Below the pieces are notes generated by a model. The model saw only the letters and a program-made list of their open reading frames with translations, did no database searches and was not told the origin of the DNA. From positions 1-57,363 of the forward strand of contig CAVZGO010000006.1 in the NCBI GenBank assembly GCA_963774935.1: a stretch of DNA of 57,363 nt. Reading direction: 5' to 3'. The stretch is from CAVZGO01 sp963774935 (GTDB taxonomy: Bacteria; Chloroflexota; Anaerolineae; Anaerolineales; UBA4823). Position 1 is the stretch's first letter; each line of letters opens with the position of its first letter. The translations under genes were made by a program, and so were the position numbers. Shown piece after piece: positions 17,519-26,597 of this stretch.

Positions 17519-17842
17519 TTATTCGCTTTCAAGCCAGTGCAAAATGCTGATTACATACTTTGAATAACGAGTCATAGGTGTCAATTCCTGGCGCTGTACT
17601 CTGTTCGCTTTATAAGCTTTCCAGACTCGATGCACAGATTCAAAATCTTGCTTTGGCACTACCTGGATGTTCACTGCGCCTGGGGTATTGACCTCAATCG
17701 AGCTACTGTGAACTGCCACCACGGACATTGTATCTCCCAGGTAGCCCTTCAATACCGTCCAATTGCGGATCTTCTGTGGCGGGCGCAAAGAAAGCCTTAG
17801 AGCTGACCACACCTTTTCGAAATCCATCCCGGAAAGATCCAA
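17519..17842 (-). CDS. small conserved hypothetical beside HNH
   Basis: 107 residues. The TTG start at 17842 has AAGGAG ~6 nt upstream; an internal ATG at 17827 is possible. It reads MDFEKVWSALRLSL, YLGDTMSVVAVHSSSIEV, then IQVVPKQDFESVHRVWKAY and SKYVISILHWLE. The pattern resembles short proteins coded with HNH or McrBC-type genes, with mixed alpha/beta content and no catalytic signature. Function unknown. Confidence 0.6.
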   Translation of the reverse strand: MDLSGMDFEKVWSALRLSLRPPQKIRNWTVLKGYLGDTMSVVAVHSSSIEVNTPGAVNIQVVPKQDFESVHRVWKAYKANRVQRQELTPMTRYSKYVISILHWLESE

Positions 17843-17843
17843 A

Positions 17844-18254
17844 TTATTCTCCTTCTAGATCAATTTCGTACCTGATCCCCAACTCGCCTGGTTCAATTCG
17901 TTCAGCAATAATCCTACTGATACAGGCATCGTCCTTGTAAACAATCGCCCGGTCTGGACGTGCTTCCGGCGGTAAATCATCCCATGCTTGCGGATCGATC
18001 GGCGTGTTGGGATGTGCAGCCATCAAACCATCACAGATGCCGGTTATGAAATTATCCAGGTCTCCGGAGCGAACCGGCGCATAGAGACGAATTGAAAGCC
18101 TGACATCAGAATGGAATAAAGTCTGTCCTCGCATTGCCCGGTACGCGGCTAAACGAAGAGCTTTCAGGTGGGCTAATTCGGTTCTCTTGCGCCACATTGA
18201 GCTCGAACCATCTTTTTTTGGTGGAAGACCACTAACGTGAATATTGAGCTTCAT
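17844..18254 (-). CDS. RusA-like Holliday junction resolvase fold protein
   Basis: From the ATG at 18254, ~136 residues: MKLNIHVSGLPPKKDGSSSM, a strand with VRLSIRLYAP, then the acidic signature RSGDLDNFITGICDGL (RusA D-x-D-N), and YKDDACISRI with another Asp. RusA homodimers cut four-way junctions using three Asp residues; all are plausible here. RusA genes are usually phage-borne, in line with the mobile island. It stops 2 nt before the next gene. No clear ribosome site precedes the start. Confidence 0.7.
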   Translation of the reverse strand: MKLNIHVSGLPPKKDGSSSMWRKRTELAHLKALRLAAYRAMRGQTLFHSDVRLSIRLYAPVRSGDLDNFITGICDGLMAAHPNTPIDPQAWDDLPPEARPDRAIVYKDDACISRIIAERIEPGELGIRYEIDLEGE

Positions 18255-18528
18255 TTTGATTATGGCGGATGCTTGCTGGCTGAATATAGCAGATGCTGGC
18301 AAATACTGTCAATTGGGATTAAGCGTATTTACGGTTACTTTACTAAAAAAAATCATCGTAATTGCTGCACTTTGTTGCCTTTGTGACGACTATATCTTTG
18401 TACTAGCTTGTTGCATCAACCACTTTTTTGGTTAGCAACTCAGGAGAATAAACTGTTATTTTGTTTAGAATTATAGTGCACAATTTGCAGTCGGTGCTAA
18501 AATCAATTCGGAAAGGAGATTCCAAATT

Positions 18529-19348
18529 ATGCCCACAATCAAAACCAATGATGGCGTCGAGCTTTTTTATGTCGACAAAGGTCAGGGAAAGCCGATCATC
18601 CTGATCGCCGGCTGGACCTGCACCCACAATTTTTTCCATAAGAATATCGATGAGCTGGCGAAAACCAACCGGGTTATCGGCTTGAATATGCGTGCGCATG
18701 GCGCTTCGCAGAAGGTCGATTTCGGTCACCGGATTTCACGCTATGCCAAGGATGTGAAGGATGTGATCGAGGCGCTCGGGCTGGAAAAGGTGACCCTGCT
18801 GGGCTGGTCGATGGGCGCGGCGGTGATCTGGAGCTATATCGACCTGTTCGGCAATGAGCACCTGGCGGGGCACGTCAGCGTGGACCAGTCGCCGCGCCAG
18901 TATTACAACGAGACCTGGCGCTACGGGCAGCCCGGCTGCTACGACGCCGAGGCGCTGGCGATCCTGACCGTGCGGCTGGAGTATGACCCGGAGGGGTCGG
19001 CGCGCGGGCTGGTGCCGGCTTGCTGCGGCGATACCTACGTCCCCAGCGCAGACGAAATCGAGTTCCTGGCGAAGGAGATCGACCAGTGCCCGCCGAAGGT
19101 GCGGGCGGATATCATGGCGGACCACACCCACCTGGACTGGCGCGACCTGTTCCCGCAGATCAAGCTGCCGGTGCTGGTGTGCGTCGGGCAGGCAGTCGAA
19201 GGTGTTCCCGTGGCCGGGCAGCGCCTACGTGGGGGAGAACATCGCCGGGGCGAAGACGGTGTTCTTCGAGAACAGCGGGCATATGCCGTTCTATGAGGAA
19301 CCGGAGAAGTTCAACCAGGTTGTGGCGGAGTTTGTGAATAGTCTATAA
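18529..19348 (+). CDS. alpha/beta hydrolase, chloroperoxidase-like (one frameshift)
   Basis: The protein is ~273 residues when the shift near 19195 is repaired. It starts MPTIKTNDGVELFYVDKGQG, with the oxyanion strand IILIAGWTC. The nucleophile elbow is GWSMG (Ser ~100), and the catalytic His is in FFENSGHMPFYEEP near the C-terminus; the acid Asp/Glu lies in between. This is the layout of small serine esterases and non-haem haloperoxidase-like hydrolases. RBS AAAGGAG lies 7 nt upstream. The 274-bp divergent gap before it (18255-18528) holds a -10-like TATAGT (18472-18477) and nothing else I can name. Confidence 0.8.
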
Positions 19349-19349
19349 A

Positions 19350-19510
19350 AATAAATGATCCGTGTGCGTACCACAGAATCGTATGGTAGTTTTGATGTGT
19401 TATGTTAGCGCAACTACATAAAAATAAATCGATGTGGTATGTGTGCTAGCGCACAACCACATCACAAAAAAATAACAATGACGATGTGGGTGTGCTGGCC
19501 CACACCCTAT
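19350..19510. repeat. degenerate tandem hairpin array
   Basis: Three imperfect units, each beginning with an A-rich run (AAAAATAAAT-like) followed by GATGTG/GTGTG and its complement, fill the gap between the hydrolase and the ATPase gene. The clearest is 19431-19463 (8 bp outer stem GATGTGGT, inner GTGC/GCAC); another is 19488-19507 (GGGTGTG/CACACCC). They could be repeated terminators or an upstream regulatory region of the ATPase operon. Confidence 0.5.
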
Positions 19511-19528
19511 TGCCGTAATACCTATTCA

Positions 19529-22386
19529 ATGACAACTCCAACAATCTCTGACCCTAAGACGGCTCAAATTGCCGACATCCATACTTACCCTGCTGCAGAA
19601 GCCTTTTCGATCCTGAATTCAAGACCTGGGGGGCTTTCCCAGGAAGAAGCACAGGAACGGCTGCAGCGCTATCGGACCTGAATGTCATCACCAAGGTGAA
19701 GGGGAAGCCGCTGTGGATCCGCTTCCTGTCGAATTTCACTCACGTGATGGCGATCCTGCTGTGGGTGGGCGGAATTGTCGGCTTTATTGCCCAAATGCCC
19801 CAGATCGGCATCGCCATCTGGATGGTCAACATCATCAATGGTGTTTTCTCTTTCTGGCAGGAATTTAAAGCCGAAAAGGCCACAGAAGCGCTCAGCCAGA
19901 TGCTGCCATCCTACGCACGTGTGATGCGAAATGGCGAGATGGAACGCATCCTGGCGGAGGAGCTGGTGCCAGGGGATGTGATCCTGGTGGAGGAGGGCGA
20001 TAAGATCTCCGCGGATGCGCGCTTGTTCGACGAGAATGAGCTGCGGGTAGACCAATCTACCCTGAGCGGGGAATCGAATCCGGTGCGCAGGACCAGCGAA
20101 GCCGTCTTGAGAGAGGACCTGACCCGCGCTGAAATACCCAATTTAATTTTTGCCGGAACGACGGTTGCGGCGGGGACGGGCCGGGCGATTGTATTCGCCA
20201 CCGGAATGGGCACAGAATTTGGCAAAATTGCGCACCTGACCCAAACCGTGGGTGAAGAGCTCAGCCCGCTGCAGAAAGAGATGCAGCGGGTGACTAAGAT
20301 TGTCACGATTATGGCGACCAGCATCGGTGTATTCTTTTTCGTTCTTGGGGTGCTGGTGGCAGGCGTGAACCTGGCAGAGAGCTTTATCTTTGCCATGGGC
20401 ATGATCGTAGCCTTCGTACCGGAAGGGATGCTGCCGACGGTTACACTTTCCCTGGCGATGGGCGTGCAACGCATGGCTGGTAGAAATGCCTTGATCAAAA
20501 GACTATCTGCGGTTGAAACGCTCGGCTGTACTACGGTCATCTGCACGGATAAGACGGGCACCTTGACGCAAAACGAAATGACGGTCACCGGCATCTGGCT
20601 GCCTGGCAATCAATATACCGTCACAGGGGCCGGCTATGAGCCGCAAGGTAAGTTCAAGCTGGAAGGGAAATCCCCGAAACCGGTCCCAGGCGAGGAAAAT
20701 CCCCTGGAAGAGGATTTACACCAGCTATTGGCGGCTGCCGGGCTGTGCAATAATTCCCGCCTGATGCCTCCGAACGGCGAAAATAAACATTGGTCCATCC
20801 TGGGCGACCCCACGGAGGCGGCTTTGAAAGTGGCTGCTCTGAAAGCAGGGATAGATCTGGAAGACGAAGCCAGGCGTACGCCGCGCACGCGCGAGCTGCC
20901 TTTCGATTCGAGTCGTAAGCGCATGAGCACCATCCACGATGGTGGCGAGGCGCAGCTCGTGTATGTGAAAGGCGCGCCGAAAGAGGTGCTGGCTTTGTGC
21001 ACGCAGGTGCGCCAGGATGGCCAGGCGCTGCCGATCGACAGCGCGATGACCCGCAAGATCATGTCTGCGAATGACAGCTACGCCCGCAACGGCTTACGGG
21101 TGCTGGCAGTGGCTGCGCGTGCGCTGCCCGGGAGGAGCGGCTCTGGGAAATCTTCTGAGGCGTTCAACCCGGAAGCGATCGAAAGTGATCTCACCTTCCT
21201 CGGACTGATGGCGATGATGGACCCGCCCCGTCCAGAAGTGGCCGAGGCGGTTGAGAAGTGTCATACTGCCGGCATCCGGATTACCATGATCACGGGGGAT
21301 TATGGACTGACCGCCGAAACCATCGCCCGGCGGATTGGAATATTGCGGAGCCCGACTGCGAAGGTCATCACGGGAGTCGACCTGGATGCGCTGGACGACC
21401 AGGGATTGAAAGAGGCATTAGGACAGGAGGTCATCTTCGCCAGGGTAGCTCCGGAACATAAGCTGCGGGTGGTGACCGCACTCAAGGAGATGGGCGAGAT
21501 TGTTGCCGTGACCGGGGATGGGGTGAACGATGCACCGGCTTTGAAGAAGGCGGATATTGGCGTCGCGATGGGATTGGCTGGCACCGATGTCGCCAAGGAA
21601 GCGGCGGATATGATCCTGACCGACGATAATTTTGCCTCGATCGTCTATGCGGTGGAAGAAGGGCGGGCAGTGTATACCAACATCCGCAAGTTTGCGGTTT
21701 ACGTGTTCAACAGCAATATGGCTGAAGCCGTGCCGTTTATCTTATTCCTATTCTCTCGTGGAATGATTCCGCTGCCGCTGACGGTGATGCAGGTGTTGGC
21801 GATTGACCTGGGTACCGACATGGTCCCGGCGATCGGCCTGGGCTCAGAGCCGCCCGAGGCAGGGATTATGCTGCTCCCGCCGCGTTCGCAGAAAGAACCA
21901 TTGCTGAATTCCCGGCTGCTGGGCAAGGCGTTGTTTTGGTACGGGATGATCGAAGCGATCGCTTCCATGTCAGCTTACTTTTTCTTAAACTGGACGCATG
22001 GTTGGCCGGGCGTGCCATTGGCTCCTGCGGGCACCCAGGTTTATATGATGGCAACGACGATGACTTTTGCGGGTGTGGTGGTCACCCAGGTTGGCGCAGT
22101 GATGGGCTGCCGTACCGATCGCACATCGATCTTTCGGATCGGATTCTTTACCAATCGCCTGGTTTTATGGGGGATTGCGGTTGAATTGATTCTGCTGGCA
22201 ATTCTGATCTACGTGCCATTCTTGCAGCCGGTATTTAACACGGCGCCGATCGGGCCGCGCGAGTGGGCTTTCCTTTTTGCCTGGACGCCGGTGATCTTTT
22301 TGCTCGATGAGCTGCGCAAAGCGATTTTACGCAGGCGGGATCGGCGGGCGAGTTTGAAGCTTGAAGCAACAGGAGGTGAAGCATGA
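19529..22386 (+). CDS. P2-type cation-transporting ATPase (one frameshift near 19680)
   Basis: The restored protein has ~950 residues. N-terminal cation ATPase domain (HTYPAAEAFSILNSRPGGLS), then M1/M2; the actuator domain with TLSGES (TGES motif); M4 with VAFVPEGMLPTVTL; phosphorylation site CTDKTGTLT; nucleotide-binding KGAPKEV; hinge TGDGVNDAP; and a C-terminal six-helix bundle. The PEG-x-L-x-TVT form of M4 resembles Na+/K+- and H+/K+-type pumps more than SERCA pumps (PEGLPAV), so it may move Na+ or K+ rather than Ca2+. Downstream, two TrkA genes follow, the first overlapping by 4 nt, which supports a role in monovalent cation balance. Confidence 0.8.
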
Positions 22387-23031
22387 AGATCTTGATTATC
22401 GGTTGTGGACGTGTGGGAGCCGGGCTGGCGAAAACGATGCTGAGCGGTGGCAATTCGGTGACGATCATTGATAAAGACCCACTCGCATTTGAGAAACTGG
22501 GGGACAAATTCAAAGGTCAGACGAGCCTGGGGATAGGATTCGATCGCGATGTTTTGGTTAAAGCAGGGATCGAGCGCACAGATGGCGTGGCGGCTGTCAC
22601 CTCCAGCGACGAGACGAACGTGGTAGCGTCTCGGATCGCGCGTGAACTTCTTCCACGTGCCCAGGGTAGTTGCGCGCTTATATGACGTTCGCCAGGCGGA
22701 AATATACAAACGCCTGGGGATTCAGACGATTGCCCCGACCGGCTGGGGCATCAACCGGATTGCTGATCTGCTGCTCTATACTCCTCTGGAGACTGTTTTC
22801 AGTATTGGGAGCGGCGAGGTCGAGCTTGTGGCGGCTGACGTGCCACTGCTGCTGGTCGGAAAGACTGTCAGAGATTTGACGGTGGTTGGCGAAATCCATA
22901 TTGTGGCACTGACGCGTGCCAATAAGACTTTCCTTCCCACCCTGGGAACCATTTTCCAGGAGCAGGACTTGCTTCACCTGGCGGTGTTGGCGACTTCTAC
23001 GAGCCGGCTCAGGGAAATCCTTGGAGCATAG
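22383..23031 (+). CDS. trkA: TrkA-N/C K+ channel regulator, first copy (one frameshift)
   Basis: ~215 residues after repair of a base shift near 22640. Rossmann fold start MKILIIGCGRVGAGLAKTML, then VTIIDKDP, DGVAAVTSSDETN: the RCK/TrkA-N NAD(H)-binding domain. The C-terminal part (from ~residue 135, VELVAADVPLLLVGKTVRDL to FQEQDLLHLAVL) is TrkA-C. It regulates K+ uptake proteins or related transporters by binding nucleotides. It starts inside the ATPase stop (ATGA overlap), so translation is coupled. No Trk/Ktr membrane subunit is in view. Confidence 0.8.
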
Positions 23032-23063
23032 GCGGAAACAAATTTCCGAAGGAGGAGGCAGGC

Positions 23064-23741
23064 ATGAACACAATCATTGTCGGTGGAGGGCAGGTTGGCG
23101 CTTACCTGGCGTCGATCTTGCTGGCGGAGAAGCATCAAATCAAGATCATCGAATACCGTAAGGACAGAATAGCTGTCTTAGAACAGAGACTCCCCGCTGA
23201 AGTGTTGATCCTGGGGAGCGGGTCGGATCCGAACGTCCTTGAAGCGGCAGGGATACACAAGGCCAATGTTGTCGCAGCAGTGACTGGTGCGGACGAGACC
23301 AACCTGGTGGTTTGCAGCCTGGCGCGCCTGGAGTTTCACGTTCCACGCGTGATTGGGCGGGTGAATAATCCCCAAAACGCCTGGCTGTATACCCCAGAGA
23401 TGGGGGTGGATGTCGCTTTGAACCAGGCTGATCTCCTCGCCCACCTGGTCGCAGAGGAGATGTCGCTGGGTGACATGATGACTTTGCTCAAGCTGCGCAA
23501 AGGATTGTTTTCCCTGGTTGAAGAAAAGGTCGATCCAAACTCCGTCGCAAATGGTAGAGCCTTGCGGGATTTGAAGTTCCCCTCACGATGTGTGTTAGCA
23601 GCAATCATTCGGAAAGGTGAGATGATCGTGCCGCGTGGCGATACGGTTCTCCAAACGGCTGACGAGGTGTTGGCGGTTGTGCATTCTGCTGAAAAACCAC
23701 AACTGGCGGCGATTTTGGGACCTGCGGCTGCGGGGGATTGA
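23064..23741 (+). CDS. trkA: TrkA-N/C K+ channel regulator, second copy
   Basis: An intact 225-residue frame: MNTIIVGGGQVGAYLASILL, acidic end of strand 2 as IKIIEYRKDR, then VVAAVTGADETNLVVC, and a TrkA-C domain near residues 140-215 (FSLVEEKVDPNSVANGRALR, IVPRGDTVLQTADEVL). RBS GGAGGAGG lies ~5 nt upstream. Paired TrkA genes in one operon are typical of heteromeric RCK gating rings or of regulation of two transporters; here both follow a P-type pump. Confidence 0.85.
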   Translation: MNTIIVGGGQVGAYLASILLAEKHQIKIIEYRKDRIAVLEQRLPAEVLILGSGSDPNVLEAAGIHKANVVAAVTGADETNLVVCSLARLEFHVPRVIGRVNNPQNAWLYTPEMGVDVALNQADLLAHLVAEEMSLGDMMTLLKLRKGLFSLVEEKVDPNSVANGRALRDLKFPSRCVLAAIIRKGEMIVPRGDTVLQTADEVLAVVHSAEKPQLAAILGPAAAGD

Positions 23742-23796
23742 TAACTCTGGCAAAACGTGATATGGTTAACTTTGTAAGGATGGTTGGGTGAAAATA

Positions 23797-23808
23797 TTAC
23801 AAATGTAA
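23797..23808. promoter_or_regulatory. candidate SorC-regulator operator upstream of its own gene
   Basis: The palindrome TTACAAATGTAA lies 10 bp before the GTG start of the regulator. The same 10-mer (as ACATTTGTAA) occurs before dhaL at 24817-24826, and a near copy (ACATTTGTTA) at 24858-24867. Shared sites before both transcription units suggest autoregulation. Confidence 0.5.
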
Positions 23809-23817
23809 GGCGGTGAA

Positions 23818-24759
23818 GTGGAACAGCGGAATAAGAAAATCCAGAAGCTGGTGGATGTGGCGAAGATGTACTACGAGCAGGAGATGACCCAGAGCGAGAT
23901 CGCGGGGAGGCTGGGGGTCTCGCGGCCGCTGGTGAGCAAAATGCTGGACGAGGCCAGGGAGCTGGGGGTGGTGACGATCCAGGTGCACGATATGCAGGCG
24001 GGCTCGAGCACGGTCTTGAACCAGCTGCGCACGCGGTACAACCTGCGCGGCGGGGTGATCGTGGCGGATTCGCCCAACGAGAACACCACCAACCAGATGA
24101 TCGCGGCGAGCATCCTGGATTTTGTGCTGCACATCCGACCGGCGCCGGGGGATATCGGCATCGGCTGGGGCTATATCATCGGCATGTTCGTCAAGCATGT
24201 CGAAAGCGCCGAGATCCAGCAGAAGCTGGAGGCCTCGGTCTTCCCGCTGATCGGCAACAGCTCGGTGCCCAACCGGGACTACCATTCCAACGAGATCGTG
24301 CGCGTGTTTGCCGAAAAAACTGGCGCCAATCCAATCTACATCCATGCGCCGGCTTTTTTGGAGACCGAGCAGGAAAAGCAGCTCTTTGAGGAGTCGGTGA
24401 GCTTTAAGCGGATCGAAACGGCGTGGAACGAGATGGATACGGCGATCGTCAACCTGGGCAACCATCCTTCGGCGCCGGATTATGCCACGGCGACGCGCTT
24501 TGGCAACCTGCTGACGATCAAAAAAGCGGCGGGCAGGATGCTGAGCTCTTACTTTGATATCCACGGGGAGATGATCCATTCGGATACGGATTACAACATC
24601 CAGATCCGCATCGCCAGGCTGGCGCGCTGCCGGAATGTGATTGCGGTGGGGTCGGTGGCGCTGCAGCCCAAGGCGCTGGTGGGGGCGCTGCGGACGGGAC
24701 TGATCACGCATGTGATCACGGCGGAGAGCGTGGCGCGCGCGGCTCTCGATTTTAAATAA
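23818..24759 (+). CDS. SorC/DeoR-superfamily sugar-binding transcription regulator
   Basis: A 313-residue protein with a GTG start (AAGGCGG ~5 nt before). Residues 1-55 form the helix-turn-helix of SorC regulators: VDVAKMYYEQEMTQSEIAGR followed by LGVSRPLVSKMLDEARE. The rest is the SorC effector domain (GDIGIGWGYIIGMFVKHV, FPLIGNSSVPNRDYHSNEIV, then TAIVNLGNHP), which binds phosphorylated sugars, as in LsrR, DeoR and SorC. It is ~150 bp upstream of the dhaL-dhaK-aldolase operon on the same strand, so it most likely controls that operon, with a phospho-ketose from the pathway as inducer. Confidence 0.85.
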   Translation: MEQRNKKIQKLVDVAKMYYEQEMTQSEIAGRLGVSRPLVSKMLDEARELGVVTIQVHDMQAGSSTVLNQLRTRYNLRGGVIVADSPNENTTNQMIAASILDFVLHIRPAPGDIGIGWGYIIGMFVKHVESAEIQQKLEASVFPLIGNSSVPNRDYHSNEIVRVFAEKTGANPIYIHAPAFLETEQEKQLFEESVSFKRIETAWNEMDTAIVNLGNHPSAPDYATATRFGNLLTIKKAAGRMLSSYFDIHGEMIHSDTDYNIQIRIARLARCRNVIAVGSVALQPKALVGALRTGLITHVITAESVARAALDFK

Positions 24760-24775
24760 CAATCGACAGCCGGAG

Positions 24776-24812
24776 TTTATTATCTTCCTAAAAGAAGATG
24801 AATAATAAAAAA
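24776..24812. terminator. AT-rich hairpin after the SorC gene
   Basis: TTTATTA-TCTTC and GAAGA-TGAA-TAATAAA form an imperfect stem about 20-50 nt beyond the stop at 24759. It separates the regulator from the dha promoter; the stem is weak and followed by A, not T, on the plus strand. Confidence 0.4.
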
Positions 24813-24813
24813 A

Positions 24814-24884
24814 TTGACATTTGTAACCTATATCGAGGTGTTTCGGGGGAAAGATTGACATTTGTTAATTTAACACTATATACT
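24814..24884 (+). promoter_or_regulatory. dha operon promoter with two operator-like repeats
   Basis: -35 TTGACA (24855-24860), 18-nt spacer, -10 TATACT (24879-24884). TTGACATTTGT occurs twice, at 24814-24824 and 24855-24865, a 41-bp spacing close to four helical turns, so a dimeric regulator could bind both on one face of the DNA. The second copy covers the -35 box. The motif matches the palindrome before the SorC gene. Confidence 0.65.
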
Positions 24885-24916
24885 AAAATGGACTTCGATG
24901 GATTAAAGGAGTGACG

Positions 24917-25570
24917 ATGAAGATCACGCAAGCGGTTCTTTCCAACATGCTGCGCTCGGCGGCGGAGCTGCTGATCGCTGAGGCGGACACGTTTTCGGAG
25001 ATCGATTCTCGTTTTGGGGATGGCGATCACGGGGTGTCGATTAAAAAGATTGCCGGGACGACGATCGCCGCCCTGGAGGGCTGGGGCGACACGAGCATCA
25101 AGACGTTCCTGGACGACCTGGGCACGACGCTGATGGGCATCGGCGGGGGGGCGGCCGGGCCGCTGTGGGGCACGCTGTTCGGCGGGTTGGCGCTGCCGCT
25201 GAGGGCGGATACCCAGGAGCTGGATGCGGCGATGCTCAAGGCGGTGCTTGGCTCGGCGCTGGAGGAAATGCAGTCGATCACCCCGGCGAAGGTCGGCGAC
25301 AAAACCATGATGGATGTGCTCATCCCGGCGGTGCAGGCGGCACAGGCGGCGCCGGAGGATGTGAATGAAATATTGGAGGCGGCGGCGGCTGCCGCAGAGC
25401 AGGGGGCAAAGGATACCGAGAAGTACGCCGCAAAATTTGGTAGGGCCAAAAACTATAAAGAACAGACCATCGGCACGCCCGATGCTGGGGCAGTGAGCCT
25501 GATGGTGTTCTTTAAAGGCCTGGCATCAGGGGCAAGGGAACCTTCGCCCAATTCGCAACCCACAGTTTAG
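24917..25570 (+). CDS. dhaL: dihydroxyacetone kinase-like DhaL subunit
   Basis: From the ATG at 24917 (AAGGAG 6 nt upstream) ~217 residues. DhaL all-helical nucleotide-binding domain: the Mg-ATP/ADP site FGDGDHG, the glycine loop GGGAAGPLWGTLFGG, VGDKTMMD and the C-terminal DAGA loop (more usually DPGA). DhaL transfers a phosphate to the ketose held on DhaK. No DhaM (PTS) gene is near, so the phosphate donor is probably ATP. Followed 15 nt later by the dhaK-like gene. Confidence 0.85.
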   Translation: MKITQAVLSNMLRSAAELLIAEADTFSEIDSRFGDGDHGVSIKKIAGTTIAALEGWGDTSIKTFLDDLGTTLMGIGGGAAGPLWGTLFGGLALPLRADTQELDAAMLKAVLGSALEEMQSITPAKVGDKTMMDVLIPAVQAAQAAPEDVNEILEAAAAAAEQGAKDTEKYAAKFGRAKNYKEQTIGTPDAGAVSLMVFFKGLASGAREPSPNSQPTV

Positions 25571-25585
25571 AAAAAGGAGTCTGTT

Positions 25586-26584
25586 ATGAAAATGAAGAAG
25601 TTTATCAACGACCCGGCTAATTTGACCATCGAGCTACTGCAAGGTTTTGCAGCCGCCAACAAGGACCTGGTTGAGCTGCAGCCTGGCCACCTGGTGATCA
25701 ATAAGAAGCTCAAGGACGCCAAGCGGGTCACCCTGGTCACCCTGGGTGGGGCAGGGCACGAACCGGCGCTCTCCGGCTTCGTCGGCGAGGGCATGGTCGA
25801 TATCTCGGTGGTGGGCGATATTTTCGCTGCACCCGGCCCGCAAGCCTGCGTGGATGCGATCAAGCAGGCGGATAAGGGCAAGGGCGTGCTGTTCATCGTG
25901 CTGAACCATGCTGGCGATATGCTGACCGGCAACCTGACGATGAAGACCGCCCAGAAAGAAGGCCTGCACGTGGTGAAAGTGGTCACGCAGGAAGATATCG
26001 CCAATGCGCCGCGCGACAATTCCAACGACCGGCGCGGCCTGGTGGGCTGCATCCCGACCTATAAGATCGCCGGTGCGGCTGCCGCGCAGGGCAAGAGCCT
26101 GGAAGAAGTGGCAGCCCTGGCACAGCGCTTTGCCGATAACATGGCGACCCTGGCGGTGGCGGTGCGTGGGGCGACCCACCCGGCGACCGGCAGCGTGATC
26201 GCTGACCTGGCGGAAGACGAGATGGAAATCGGCATGGGCCAGCACGGTGAGGGCGGCGGCGGGCGCCAGACGATGAAGTCGGCGGATGAGACGGCGGTGA
26301 TCATGGTCAATGCGCTGCTCAAGGATTTGTCGATCAAGGAAGGCGAGAAACTGATGCTGGTGCTGAACGGCACCGGCGCGACCACCCTGATGGAGCTGTT
26401 CATCATCTACCGCAAGTGCGTCGAGTACCTGGCGAGCAAGAAGATCGAAGTGGTTGCCAACTACGTCGGCGAGCTGCTGACGGTTCAAGAGCAGGCTGGC
26501 TTCCAGATGTTCATGGCCCGCATGGATGACGAGCTGCTGGGCTACTGGAATGCGCCCTGCAATACCCCTTATATGAAGAAATGA
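25586..26584 (+). CDS. dhaK: dihydroxyacetone kinase-like DhaK subunit
   Basis: A 332-residue frame from MKMKKFINDPANLTIELLQG with AAGGAG upstream. Conserved parts: TLGGAGHEPALSGFVGEGM (substrate loop; the usual GGGSGHEP is shortened), VLNHAGDMLTGNLTM, and the covalent substrate His in EIGMGQHGEGG. This His forms a hemiaminal with the ketone of dihydroxyacetone or a longer ketose. The altered substrate loop and the aldolase next door suggest that the substrate is not plain dihydroxyacetone. The gene ends 13 nt before the LsrF-like gene. Confidence 0.85.
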   Translation: MKMKKFINDPANLTIELLQGFAAANKDLVELQPGHLVINKKLKDAKRVTLVTLGGAGHEPALSGFVGEGMVDISVVGDIFAAPGPQACVDAIKQADKGKGVLFIVLNHAGDMLTGNLTMKTAQKEGLHVVKVVTQEDIANAPRDNSNDRRGLVGCIPTYKIAGAAAAQGKSLEEVAALAQRFADNMATLAVAVRGATHPATGSVIADLAEDEMEIGMGQHGEGGGGRQTMKSADETAVIMVNALLKDLSIKEGEKLMLVLNGTGATTLMELFIIYRKCVEYLASKKIEVVANYVGELLTVQEQAGFQMFMARMDDELLGYWNAPCNTPYMKK

Positions 26585-26597
26585 AAGCTGCCTGGCA

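Noticed and set aside
23797..24861. 354-residue minus-strand open frame opposite the SorC gene
   Set aside because: Its Arg/His-rich composition is typical of an antisense frame in a GC-rich gene; the plus strand has a full SorC regulator with operator-like sites.
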